Under the pieces are notes generated by a model. That model had not been told where the DNA came from and ran no database searches. It was given only the letters and a program-made list of their open reading frames with translations. A stretch of 64,000 bases of DNA from Terriglobus sp. TAA 43 (lineage in GTDB: Bacteria; Acidobacteriota; Terriglobia; Terriglobales; Acidobacteriaceae), in contig NZ_JUGR01000001.1 of the NCBI RefSeq assembly GCF_000800015.1, positions 868,001 to 932,000 of the forward strand. Direction: 5' to 3'. Numbering within the stretch: the stretch's first letter is position 1; every line of letters starts with the position of its first letter. This document shows, in pieces, positions 28,174 to 36,406 of this stretch. The position numbers were made by a program, and so were the translations under genes.

Positions 28174-28247
28174 CTATTCGTCTTGAAACGGATTATCTTC
28201 ACAGAACATCGAACATAAAACAATCTCTGGGTATTCGGAGGAATGCA

Positions 28248-28682
28248 ATGCCAGTGATTCGAGCCTGTGAAGCGTGCGGCAGGAAAAACCGTATCCCCGC
28301 GGAACATCTTGCGGATACCGGGCGTTGTGGTTCGTGCAAACAACCGCTGGCTGCCGTGAGTGAACCGATTGCCGCTGATGTTGCGCTCTTCGATGAAATT
28401 CTGCAGAAGGCACGCGTGCCGGTGCTGGTGGACTTCTGGGCGGCGTGGTGCGGCCCCTGCCGCATGGCTGCGCCTTACGTTGCAGAGACGGCGAAGCAGA
28501 TGGCCGGTCGAGGCTTGGTGTTGAAGGTAGATACCGAGGCGAATCCGCAGCTTTCCGCGCGTTACAAGATACGCGGCATCCCGAATTTCGCTATCTTCCG
28601 CGATGGTGCGCTCGTTCGGCAGCAGGCTGGCTTGGTCGATACATCACAGATGGTGCGATGGCTGCAGGACGCCGCAGCCTAG
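28248..28682 (+). CDS. trxC: Thioredoxin 2
   Basis: 144-residue thioredoxin with an N-terminal zinc-binding ribbon of two Cys pairs (CEACG at residues 7-11 and CGSCKQPL at about 27-34) and the redox site WCGPC (about 67-71) inside FWAAWCGPCRMAAPY; cis-Pro in IRGIPNFAIF. This architecture is TrxC/Trx2, a cytoplasmic disulfide reductase linked to oxidative and zinc stress. GGAGG lies six bases ahead of ATG 28248; the frame upstream crosses the terminator. The stop codon overlaps the stop of convergent araD in a shared CTAG. Confidence 0.95.
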   Translation: MPVIRACEACGRKNRIPAEHLADTGRCGSCKQPLAAVSEPIAADVALFDEILQKARVPVLVDFWAAWCGPCRMAAPYVAETAKQMAGRGLVLKVDTEANPQLSARYKIRGIPNFAIFRDGALVRQQAGLVDTSQMVRWLQDAAA

Positions 28683-29389
28683 CACTGTCCGTAAGTTGCC
28701 GATGCTCCGTGTTTGCGGAAGTAGTGGCGATCCAACAGCGCCTTCGAAACACTTTCGCAATTCGCGCGCAGCGTTAGCGTTTGATAAGCCATCTTGGCGA
28801 CTGCCTCAAGAACGACGGCGTTATGTGCGGCATCATGGGCGTTACGTCCCCACACAAACGGCGCATGACCCGCGACAAGGCATGCAGGAACAGCGAGTGG
28901 ATCGATGGGCTGACCATCTTCTCCCTTGCGGAAGTATTCAACGATCGCCAGACCTGTTTCGTGAACGTAGCGGCCATGAATCGCTTCGTCGCTGAGCGGT
29001 GCTGTCACCGGCACGGGGCCGTAGAAATAATCTGCGTGAGTGGTACCAAACGCGGGGATCGGCAGGCCAGCCTGTGCAAAGCTGGTGGCATAGTCAGAGT
29101 GCGTGTGAACGACGGCGCCGATCGTTGGGAACTCGCGATACAGCAACGTATGCGTATCCAGATCAGAAGACGGCCGTAGGTTTCCTTCTACGATTTCGCC
29201 CACTAAGTTGGTCACAACCATGTGCTCGGGCTTCAGCTTGTCGTAGTCCACGCCGGATGGCTTGATCACGACGAGTCCCTGTTCGCGGTCAACGCCCGAA
29301 GCATTGCCAAAGGTGTACAGCACCAGGCCACGGCGCACCAGTTCCAGGTTTGCTTCCAGTACTTCTTCGCGTAGTTCTTTTAACAGCAT
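28679..29389 (-). CDS. araD: L-ribulose-5-phosphate 4-epimerase
   Basis: 236-residue class II aldolase-fold enzyme converting L-ribulose 5-phosphate to D-xylulose 5-phosphate. Metal-binding His cluster in VHTHSDYATSFAQAGLP, Ser/Gly phosphate site FGNASGVDREQGLVVIKPSG, and C-terminal His/Asp region VAGHAPFVWGRNAHDAAHNA. Starts 12 bases after araA stops on the same strand; ribosome-binding site GGGAGCAGG. Last gene of the araBAD set. Confidence 0.95.
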   Translation of the reverse strand: MLLKELREEVLEANLELVRRGLVLYTFGNASGVDREQGLVVIKPSGVDYDKLKPEHMVVTNLVGEIVEGNLRPSSDLDTHTLLYREFPTIGAVVHTHSDYATSFAQAGLPIPAFGTTHADYFYGPVPVTAPLSDEAIHGRYVHETGLAIVEYFRKGEDGQPIDPLAVPACLVAGHAPFVWGRNAHDAAHNAVVLEAVAKMAYQTLTLRANCESVSKALLDRHYFRKHGASATYGQC

Positions 29390-29400
29390 CCCTGCTCCCG

Positions 29401-30879
29401 TTACAGCAGCTTGTAGGCTGCGTCGTTCCAGCGAAGTTCATTGCGGAAGGTGTGCAGCTTCGTCTCGTCGTCGATGCGCACCAGTTCGATACCGGCGATC
29501 TCCGCGAAGTCTGCCATGTGCTCCATCGTCAGCGCCTGCGAATAGCCGGTGTGATGTGCGCCGCCTGCATAAATCCATGCAGCAGCGGCGATCTTCAGGC
29601 TTGGCTTCGGATGCCACAACACACGCGCTACCGGAAGCTTTGGAAGCTCTTGTGCGGGCTTCACTGCATCGATCTCATTCACAATCATGCGGAAGCGATT
29701 GCCCATGTCCACGATGCTGGCGACAATCGCTGGTCCCGCCGGAGAGTTGAAGACGAGACGCACAGGATCTTCCTTGCCGCCAATGCCCAGCGGATGCACC
29801 TCAAGCGAAGGCTTGCTCTCTGCAATGGACGGGCATATCTCAAGCATGTGTGAACCGAGGATGGAAGGCTTGCCCGCGAAGTCGTAGGTGTAGTCCTCCA
29901 TGAACGATGTGCCGCCGGGAAACCCCTGCGCCATAACCTTCATGATGCGAACCAGCGCCGCTGTCTTCCAGTCACCTTCACCGCCGAAGCCAAAACCGGA
30001 AGCCATCAACCGTTGCGTGGCAATGCCGGGCAACTGGCGCATGCCGTGCAGATCTTCAAACGTATCGGTGAATGCACCGAAACCGCCTTCTGTAAGAAAG
30101 GCACGCAGGCCAAGTTCAATACGAGCCGCCACCGTCAGCGCATCCGCACGATCATGCTGCGGTGCAATCGTGTAGGTATCGCGATACTCCTGCACCTGCG
30201 CTGCAACGTCTGCATCGCTGAAAGCATTCATGCGGTCGGTTAGATCGCCAATGCCAAAACCAGATACGGTATAGCCGAAGACACTCTGCGCTTCGACCTT
30301 GTCACCTTCGGTTACGGCCACGTTGCGCATGTTGTCGCCAAAGCGTGCGACCTTCAGATGTTGCGACTCATGCCAGCCCAGCGTTGCACGCGTCCATGTG
30401 GCGATTTCGTTGACGGTCTCCGCATCGCTCCAGTGGCCAACAACCACCTTGCGTGCCAGTCGCAGACGCGCCGTGATGAATCCGAATTCGCGGTCGCCGT
30501 GCGCCGCCTGATTCAGATTCATGAAGTCCATGTCGATGGACGCATAAGGAAGTTCGCGATTGAACTGTGTGTGCAGATGCAGGAAAGGCTTGCGCAGCGC
30601 CTTCAGTCCGGCAATCCACATCTTCGCCGGTGAGAAGGTGTGCATCCACAGCACCAAGCCGATGCAATTATCCGCAGCATTCGCTTCCTGGCACAGCTTC
30701 AGAATGCTGTCCGCAGAAACCATGACAGGCTTCGCCACGACGCGCACGGGGATTGCATCCCGCTCGTCGAGCGAAGATGCAATCGTGCCTGCGTTCTCTG
30801 CCACCTGGGCCAACGGGCCGGGGCCATACAGATGCTGACTGCCTGTAACAAACCACACTTCCAGCGGATTCCTGCTCAT
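29401..30879 (-). CDS. araA: L-arabinose isomerase
   Basis: 492-residue Mn-dependent isomerase of L-arabinose to L-ribulose. Opening [20 protein letters not shown] and metal-ligand segments near [20 protein letters not shown] (about 300-320) and [10 protein letters not shown] (about 345). The acidic residues and the His pair HHTGYSQAL (about 450) match the family. It lies between araB (33 bases) and araD (11 bases) on the same strand. Length and all core motifs are normal. Confidence 0.97.
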   Translation of the reverse strand: MSRNPLEVWFVTGSQHLYGPGPLAQVAENAGTIASSLDERDAIPVRVVAKPVMVSADSILKLCQEANAADNCIGLVLWMHTFSPAKMWIAGLKALRKPFLHLHTQFNRELPYASIDMDFMNLNQAAHGDREFGFITARLRLARKVVVGHWSDAETVNEIATWTRATLGWHESQHLKVARFGDNMRNVAVTEGDKVEAQSVFGYTVSGFGIGDLTDRMNAFSDADVAAQVQEYRDTYTIAPQHDRADALTVAARIELGLRAFLTEGGFGAFTDTFEDLHGMRQLPGIATQRLMASGFGFGGEGDWKTAALVRIMKVMAQGFPGGTSFMEDYTYDFAGKPSILGSHMLEICPSIAESKPSLEVHPLGIGGKEDPVRLVFNSPAGPAIVASIVDMGNRFRMIVNEIDAVKPAQELPKLPVARVLWHPKPSLKIAAAAWIYAGGAHHTGYSQALTMEHMADFAEIAGIELVRIDDETKLHTFRNELRWNDAAYKLL

Positions 30880-30912
30880 GTGCCAACTTCTCCATGAGCA
30901 GGATAACGGCTT

Positions 30913-32496
30913 TTAGTGTGCGCCACGGCTCCTGGCTGCAATCTCACGGAGATCATGCAGCACTTCGGTCAGCGACTGCGGCGCAGCGTTGCGATCACCA
31001 AAGCTTTCGTAGACACGGCGATACAGCGGATACAACTGCTGGTAGATCACCACCGCATCCGGGTCTGGCTCGTAGACCTTGTACTGCGGGCACATGCGTT
31101 CCTGCGCCTCTTCAATCGTTGCAAACGACCCAGCAGCCACCTGCGCAAAGATGCCTGCGCCCACACTCGTGGTGGAAGAAGCAGGTACCAGCACTGGCTT
31201 GTTGAACACGTTCGCGTAGATCTGGTTCAGCGTGGGATTGTGCTGCGGAATACCGCCACCGTTGATGACGCGTTCCACCGGCACACCAAATTCGCCCATG
31301 CGCTCAAGGATGATGCGGGTATGGAACGCAGTGCCTTCAATCGCCGCGAATAACTCATCCTGCGCCGTGCTGACCAGATGCCAGCCAAGCGTGATGCCGC
31401 CAAGGTCGCTACGCACCAGCACGGTGCGGTCGCCATTGTCCCAAGAGAGGCGGAGCAATCCCGTCTGCCCTGCGCGGAAGGTATCCAGGCCCTGCGAAAG
31501 CGTCTTTACATCGGTGCCAGCTCGTTTCGCGATGGCATCGAAAATATCGCCTACAGCGGATAGGCCCGCCTCAACGCCGGTGTACTGCGGATGCACACTG
31601 CCAGGGACAACGCCGCATACGCCGGGGATCAGCGTCGTCTTGGGCTGCATGGCGATGATGCAGGTGGATGTGCCAACAACGTTGACGACATCGCCTTCAC
31701 GGCAACCAGCTCCGATGGCGTCCCAATGGGCGTCGAAAGCGCCAACAGGAATTGGGATGCCCGCCTTTAGGCCGAGCTTCTCTGCCCATGTCGCGGCGAG
31801 ATGACCGGCGAGATGATCCGATGTCAGCACTTCTCCCTGAAGCTTTTCGCGGACACCCTCGAGCAGAGGATCGACGGCAACAAGGAACTCTTCCGATGGG
31901 AAACCATCCCACCTCGGATTCCAAAGCCACTTGTGCCCTAATGCGCAGACGCTGCGTTTCGCGTCGCGTGGCGACGTAATGCCTGAGAGCGTTGCGGCGA
32001 CCATGTCGCAGTGCTCAAAGGCTGACGCGAACTGCGCGCGTTTCTCCGGGTTATGCCGCAGCCAGTGAAGCAACTTGGCCCATCCCCACTCGTGCGAGTA
32101 CACACCTCCGCACCACTCGATGGCCTCAAGACCGCGTTCGTGTGCCAGCGCGGTGATCTCCTGCGCTTCGTTCAGAGCACGGTGATCGCACCACAGGTAG
32201 TAGTCGTCCAGCGGCTGCATCGCGGCGTCGACGGGAACGACGCTTGACCCGGTGGTGTCCAACGCGAACGACTGCACATCCGCGCCGTTCACGCCGGTTT
32301 GTGCCAGCACCTCGCGCGTGGCCTGCACCAGCGCATCCATCTGCGCCGTATGGGACTGCGTAGCGAAATCCGGATCGTCACGCTTGCGGTTCAACGGATA
32401 CGATGCGGAGGCTGTTCCCAGGCGTCCGCGTTCACTGTCCAACAGCGTCACACGGACGCTGAGTGTTCCAAAATCTGCTCCAGCTACGATGGCCAT
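30913..32496 (-). CDS. araB: L-ribulokinase
   Basis: 527-residue FGGY-family kinase phosphorylating L-ribulose at O5. ATP-phosphate loop near ADFGTLSVRVTLLDSERGRL at the N-terminus, sugar-binding DTTGSSVVPVDAAMQP, DYYLWCDHRALNEA, PIPVGAFDAHWDAIGAGC, and C-terminal FGGY signature region RVINGGGIPQHNPTLNQIYA. First gene of araBAD. No araC-type regulator or arabinose transporter is in the window. It is divergent from the ABC exporter, with 173 bases between. Confidence 0.95.
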   Translation of the reverse strand: MAIVAGADFGTLSVRVTLLDSERGRLGTASASYPLNRKRDDPDFATQSHTAQMDALVQATREVLAQTGVNGADVQSFALDTTGSSVVPVDAAMQPLDDYYLWCDHRALNEAQEITALAHERGLEAIEWCGGVYSHEWGWAKLLHWLRHNPEKRAQFASAFEHCDMVAATLSGITSPRDAKRSVCALGHKWLWNPRWDGFPSEEFLVAVDPLLEGVREKLQGEVLTSDHLAGHLAATWAEKLGLKAGIPIPVGAFDAHWDAIGAGCREGDVVNVVGTSTCIIAMQPKTTLIPGVCGVVPGSVHPQYTGVEAGLSAVGDIFDAIAKRAGTDVKTLSQGLDTFRAGQTGLLRLSWDNGDRTVLVRSDLGGITLGWHLVSTAQDELFAAIEGTAFHTRIILERMGEFGVPVERVINGGGIPQHNPTLNQIYANVFNKPVLVPASSTTSVGAGIFAQVAAGSFATIEEAQERMCPQYKVYEPDPDAVVIYQQLYPLYRRVYESFGDRNAAPQSLTEVLHDLREIAARSRGAH

Positions 32497-32669
32497 TTCG
32501 AAGGTTTTCCCAAATAAAAGCTTTGTTGTCCGTAACAGTCTGCCGGATTGCAGAAAGAATTGTCACACCTTGCGACAGCCGGGAACATTTTCCTGTCATG
32601 ACGCGTTTTGCGAGAGGCAAGCGAGCGATACTGTTCACGCTTGTTTGCAGCCCACGGGAGAAACGCACA

Positions 32670-33455
32670 ATGATCCGTGTACGAAATCTTGTCCGCACCT
32701 TTGGTGATTTCACCGCCGTGAAGGACATTACCTTTGACGTGGAGCAGGGCGAGATTTTCGCCTTCCTGGGGCCGAACGGCGCGGGAAAATCCACCACCAT
32801 CAAGATGCTTACCACGCTGCTGCGCCCCACCAGCGGCTCCATTGAGCTGGATGGCAAAGACCCCAATCGCAACCAGATTGCAGCGCGGCAGAGCTTTGGC
32901 ATCGTCTTCCAGGACCCCAGCCTGGATCAGGAACAAACGGCCTGGGAAAACATGGAGTTGCACGGCGTGCTGTACCACGTGCCCCGCAAGGTCCGCGCAG
33001 AACGCATTGAAACGCTGCTGAAGACCTTTGAACTATGGGACCGCAAAGATGCGATGGTGAAGACTTTCTCTGGTGGTATGAAGCGTCGCCTGGAAATCGC
33101 GCGTGGTTTCCTGCATACGCCCAAGATTCTCTTTCTAGATGAGCCCACGCTGGGCCTTGATCCACAGAGCCGCAACCAGCTCTGGACACACGTGAAGGCG
33201 CTGAACGAGAGCGAGAAGACGACCGTCTTCCTCACCACGCATTACATGGATGAGGCAGACCGCGTGGCGCATCGCATTGCCATCATGGACCACGGCGCTA
33301 TTGTGGCGCAGGGAACCTCCGCGGAGTTGAAGGCGCAGACAGACACGGATTCCCTGGAAGCGGCATTTCTTGCGCTGACTGGTTCGTCGCTGCGTGACGA
33401 AGGTGCGGATGCAAAGGCTGGCCTGCGGCAGATGGCCCAGATGTGGAGGCGATAG
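32670..33455 (+). CDS. ABC-2 exporter ATPase subunit
   Basis: 261-residue ATPase of the DrrA type. Walker A FLGPNGAGKSTTIKML, Q-loop FQDPSLDQEQTAWENMELHG, signature KTFSGGMKRRLEIARGF, Walker B ILFLDEPTLGLDP, and H-loop TTHYMDEADRVAHRI are intact. The start is ATG 32670 with GGGAG at about nine bases; the open frame reaches 32463 without similarity. The permease gene follows after 4 bases, so the two form one operon. Substrate unknown: such pairs export drugs, polysaccharides, glycopeptides or lipids. Confidence 0.9.
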   Translation: MIRVRNLVRTFGDFTAVKDITFDVEQGEIFAFLGPNGAGKSTTIKMLTTLLRPTSGSIELDGKDPNRNQIAARQSFGIVFQDPSLDQEQTAWENMELHGVLYHVPRKVRAERIETLLKTFELWDRKDAMVKTFSGGMKRRLEIARGFLHTPKILFLDEPTLGLDPQSRNQLWTHVKALNESEKTTVFLTTHYMDEADRVAHRIAIMDHGAIVAQGTSAELKAQTDTDSLEAAFLALTGSSLRDEGADAKAGLRQMAQMWRR

Positions 33456-33459
33456 GGCG

Positions 33460-34206
33460 ATGGGTGCAATTTACATTCTGTGGCTTCGGGAACTGAAGCG
33501 TTACATCCGTTCGCGCGTGCAGGTGGTGGTATCGCTGGCGCAGCCCTGCCTCTACCTGTTTGCCTTTGGAGCCGGTTTCAGCCCGGTCTTTCGGCAGGCC
33601 GGTCTGGGCAGTTATCTGCAGTTCATCGCGCCGGGCATCATCGGCATGACGATTCTGTTTTCATCCGTATTCAACGGCATTGCCATGTTGTGGGATCGCC
33701 AGTTCGGATTCCTGAAAGAGACGTTGGTAGCGCCTGTATCGCGCCTGCAGATTATGACGGGCCGTACGCTTGGTGGCGCTACCGTTGCCATGATTCAGGG
33801 CACGCTAGTGCTGCTCATCTGCCTGCTCTTCGGCTTCCGGCCGCAACACTGGCTATCACTTCCCTTTGCGTTTCTTTTTGTTTTCCTCGTAGCCATGTTG
33901 TTCTCTGCGCTGGGAACGGCCATCGGCTCCGTCATTAAGGACATGCAGGGGTTCCAGTTGGTGATGAACTTTCTGGTGATGCCCATTTACTTCCTCAGCG
34001 GCGCGCTGTATCCGCTGGCCAATCTGGGTAATGTGATGAAGGTCATCACGCATCTTGACCCACTGACCTATGGCGTGGACGGGCTGCGTGGAGCGTTGAT
34101 TGGCCACTGGCAGTTCTCACCCGCGCTGGACGCAGGCATATTGGCTGCGATTACCTGTGGCTTCCTGGTACTGGGCGCTTACCTGTTCTCGAAGATCGAG
34201 GTATAG
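33460..34206 (+). CDS. ABC-2 exporter permease subunit
   Basis: 248-residue membrane protein with six hydrophobic segments. The opening IYILWLRELKRYIRSRVQVV, followed by SLAQPCLYLFAFGAGF, and the final YFLSGALYPLANLGNVMKVI match the ABC-2 permease family (DrrB-like). GGAGG lies before ATG 33460, 4 bases after the ATPase gene's stop. Two copies would pair with two ATPases. No other component, such as an adaptor, is adjacent. Confidence 0.88.
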   Translation: MGAIYILWLRELKRYIRSRVQVVVSLAQPCLYLFAFGAGFSPVFRQAGLGSYLQFIAPGIIGMTILFSSVFNGIAMLWDRQFGFLKETLVAPVSRLQIMTGRTLGGATVAMIQGTLVLLICLLFGFRPQHWLSLPFAFLFVFLVAMLFSALGTAIGSVIKDMQGFQLVMNFLVMPIYFLSGALYPLANLGNVMKVITHLDPLTYGVDGLRGALIGHWQFSPALDAGILAAITCGFLVLGAYLFSKIEV

Positions 34207-34219
34207 GTCCGCTCAATGA

Positions 34220-34253
34220 GTTGACCTGAGTTGACTGATCAACTCAGGTCAAC
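34220..34253. terminator. Bidirectional 15-bp perfect stem-loop after the ABC exporter
   Basis: GTTGACCTGAGTTGA and TCAACTCAGGTCAAC with a 4-base loop, lying in the 66-base gap between convergent stops. No run of T follows, so it could also be a protein site, but stem length and location favour termination. Confidence 0.7.
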
Positions 34254-34272
34254 ACCGCCTTCCGCAAAAAAT

Positions 34273-34533
34273 CTAAAGATTAAGAAGTTGGATCCACATC
34301 CCAGGCAAGGCACGAGATGAGTTCCTCACCCGGCGCGTAGCGTGCTTGATTTGCAACGTCGCCATTTGGCTCTTTGATGACCATTCCACCATGTCATAAA
34401 TCACATGCCGCGAGTCATCTAGATCGGTACTGATGCACAGGAGTTGAGCGACCACAATTTCTCCGTCGCTGAAAGTCATGCGGACACGCCTGTCGTGTAG
34501 GCTGGCCAGCGCTTTAAACTCCGCGAGGGTCAT
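34273..34533 (-). CDS. Small protein of unknown function next to a rhodanese
   Basis: 86 residues from ATG 34533 (MTLAEFKALASL), with AAAGGAAG six bases upstream. The core RVRMTFSDGEIVVAQLLCIS has a beta-strand pattern reminiscent of small Sm-like or Hfq-like folds, which is a guess from hydrophobic periodicity only. The C-terminal third is basic (ATRRVRNSSR). The gene sits 28 bases downstream of the rhodanese gene on the same strand. I do not recognise a family. Confidence 0.5.
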   Translation of the reverse strand: MTLAEFKALASLHDRRVRMTFSDGEIVVAQLLCISTDLDDSRHVIYDMVEWSSKSQMATLQIKHATRRVRNSSRALPGMWIQLLNL

Positions 34534-34561
34534 TCGACTTCCTTTAACTGGTACCTCTAAA

Positions 34562-34888
34562 TCAATAACGCGGGACGCTTCCGTCGATCTCGCGTGACCA
34601 CTGCTCAATGCCGCCAGCCATGGATTGCACGTTGTCGAAGCCCTCGCGGCGAAGCCATGCCGTTACTGACAAGGAACGCGCTCCGTGGTGGCAAATGACG
34701 ACAATATGCGCATCGGGATCCAGCTCGTTGTTGACCCGCGCGGGTATGTCATTCATAGGAATATCTTTACTTCCGGCGATATGCGCGGTTTCAATCTCCC
34801 ACGGCTCGCGAACGTCCAACAGAACAAAAGGGGTTTGGGATGCGCGCATCTGCGCAACCTCTGCGACACTGATTTCATAGGGCAGCAC
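34562..34888 (-). CDS. Rhodanese-like sulfurtransferase
   Basis: 108-residue single-domain rhodanese. FVLLDVREPWEIETAHIAGS (about 21-40) and the active-site loop with Cys66 in ICHHGARS are complete, and the C-terminal helix GFDNVQSMAGGIEQW is conserved. It transfers sulfane sulfur to a thiophilic acceptor; a GlpE-like or metabolic-sulfur role cannot be separated from sequence. ATG 34888 has no strong ribosome-binding site. Confidence 0.88.
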   Translation of the reverse strand: MLPYEISVAEVAQMRASQTPFVLLDVREPWEIETAHIAGSKDIPMNDIPARVNNELDPDAHIVVICHHGARSLSVTAWLRREGFDNVQSMAGGIEQWSREIDGSVPRY

Positions 34889-34963
34889 AGAACAAGCATA
34901 CGCAAACTTCCAGCCGGGAAGCGCATCCTACCCTTGAACTTACGTTGAAAGGTCTATTACTGA

Positions 34964-36406
34964 GTGGCACAGACCAAGGTACTGGTCGTTGAAGATGAGC
35001 CGAACGCACGCGCCGGCCTGGCAGAACTGATTGCTTCCTGGGGCTATCGCACCGAGACCGCGGTGGATGGCGTAATGGGGCTTGACTTGGTGGTGCGCTG
35101 GTCGCCCGACGTGGTGGTCACGGACCTGATGATGCCCCGCATGGACGGCCTGCAACTGCTGGACCGCATCAGTGAGCTGCCGCAGCAAAAGGTCGCCGTT
35201 GTGGTTCTGACGGCCCAGGGGTCGATTGAGTCGGCGGTGGATGCGATGCGCATGGGCGCGTACGACTACCTGCAGAAGCCGGTCGATCCACAGCGCTTGA
35301 AGACCATTCTGCAAAATGCGCAGCAACAGGCGGAAACAAACGAAGAGATTCATTCAGAAGAGCTTTCTTCCGAAGAAGAGGGCCGTCTTGGACCACTAGT
35401 CGGGTCGTCGCCACACATGCGTGAGATTTTCCACCTGATAGAGCGTATTGCGCCGAATAACGTCAGCGTTCTGATCACAGGTGAAAGCGGTACGGGTAAG
35501 GAACTGGCAGCACGCGCGCTGCACATGTTTAGCGGTCGCCGCAATAAGCCTTTTGTCGCGGTGAACTGCGCCGCGATCCCGGAGACGCTGATTGAAAGCG
35601 AGATCTTCGGGCACGAGAAGGGTGCTTTCACGGGTGCGCAGGAGCGTCGCGCCGGATGCTTTGAACTGGCAGAGGAAGGCACGCTGCTGCTGGATGAAAT
35701 TGGCGAAATGCCTGCAGCCACGCAATCGAAGCTGTTGCGTGTATTGGAAGACCGCAAGCTGCGCCGTCTGGGGTCGCGCGATGAGATTCCCGTAAACGTG
35801 CGCGTGGTTGCCGCCACGAATAAGGACCCGCATCAGGCCGTTGCCAGCGGTGAATTACGCGGCGACCTCTTCTATCGCCTGAACGTCTTCAACATCCAGA
35901 TGCCTTCCCTCCGCGACCACAAGGAAGATATTCCTGCCATGGCAGAGGCGATGGTGCAGGAGATGAATGACCGCCATGGCATGCAGGTGCCCGGAATCTC
36001 GCGTGCGGTGATGGATCGTTTCATGGCCTATAGCTGGCCCGGCAATGCGCGCGAACTGCGCAATACCATTGAGCGCGCGGTGATTCTTGCGAATGGCAAG
36101 TCGATTGATGTGTCGCATCTGCCGCCGGGATTCGGTGAGGAACAACACACACCTCCTGCGCATGGCGCTCATCTCAACAACCAGCAGCCGACGACGTTTG
36201 CAGGGACCGCCAACAGCAACGATATCGTGCATCTATCCGTTGGCATGACGGTGGATGAGGCGGAAAAACAGCTTATCCTGAAGACACTGGAAGCAACGCG
36301 GAACAACAAGACGCGCGCTGCAGAAATTCTGGGCATTAGTTCCAAGACTCTGCAGAATAAGCTGAAGGAATACGCTCTAGAAGACAAGGATGCCCTCGAA
36401 CCATGA
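34964..36406 (+). CDS. NtrC-type sigma-54 response regulator
   Basis: 480 residues. Receiver domain (1-120) with VLVVEDEPN, phospho-Asp at residue 54 in VVTDLMMPRMDG and K105 region. AAA+ domain with Walker A GESGTGKE (173-180), sigma-54 contact loop GAFTGA (220-225), Walker B LLLDEI (241-246) and sensor motifs. C-terminal Fis-type HTH (about 450-475, RAAEILGISSKTLQNKLKEY). Start is GTG 34964. The stop overlaps the kinase start by 4 bases (ATGA). It is expected to activate sigma-54 promoters when phosphorylated by the adjacent kinase; targets are unknown. Confidence 0.95.
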   Translation: MAQTKVLVVEDEPNARAGLAELIASWGYRTETAVDGVMGLDLVVRWSPDVVVTDLMMPRMDGLQLLDRISELPQQKVAVVVLTAQGSIESAVDAMRMGAYDYLQKPVDPQRLKTILQNAQQQAETNEEIHSEELSSEEEGRLGPLVGSSPHMREIFHLIERIAPNNVSVLITGESGTGKELAARALHMFSGRRNKPFVAVNCAAIPETLIESEIFGHEKGAFTGAQERRAGCFELAEEGTLLLDEIGEMPAATQSKLLRVLEDRKLRRLGSRDEIPVNVRVVAATNKDPHQAVASGELRGDLFYRLNVFNIQMPSLRDHKEDIPAMAEAMVQEMNDRHGMQVPGISRAVMDRFMAYSWPGNARELRNTIERAVILANGKSIDVSHLPPGFGEEQHTPPAHGAHLNNQQPTTFAGTANSNDIVHLSVGMTVDEAEKQLILKTLEATRNNKTRAAEILGISSKTLQNKLKEYALEDKDALEP

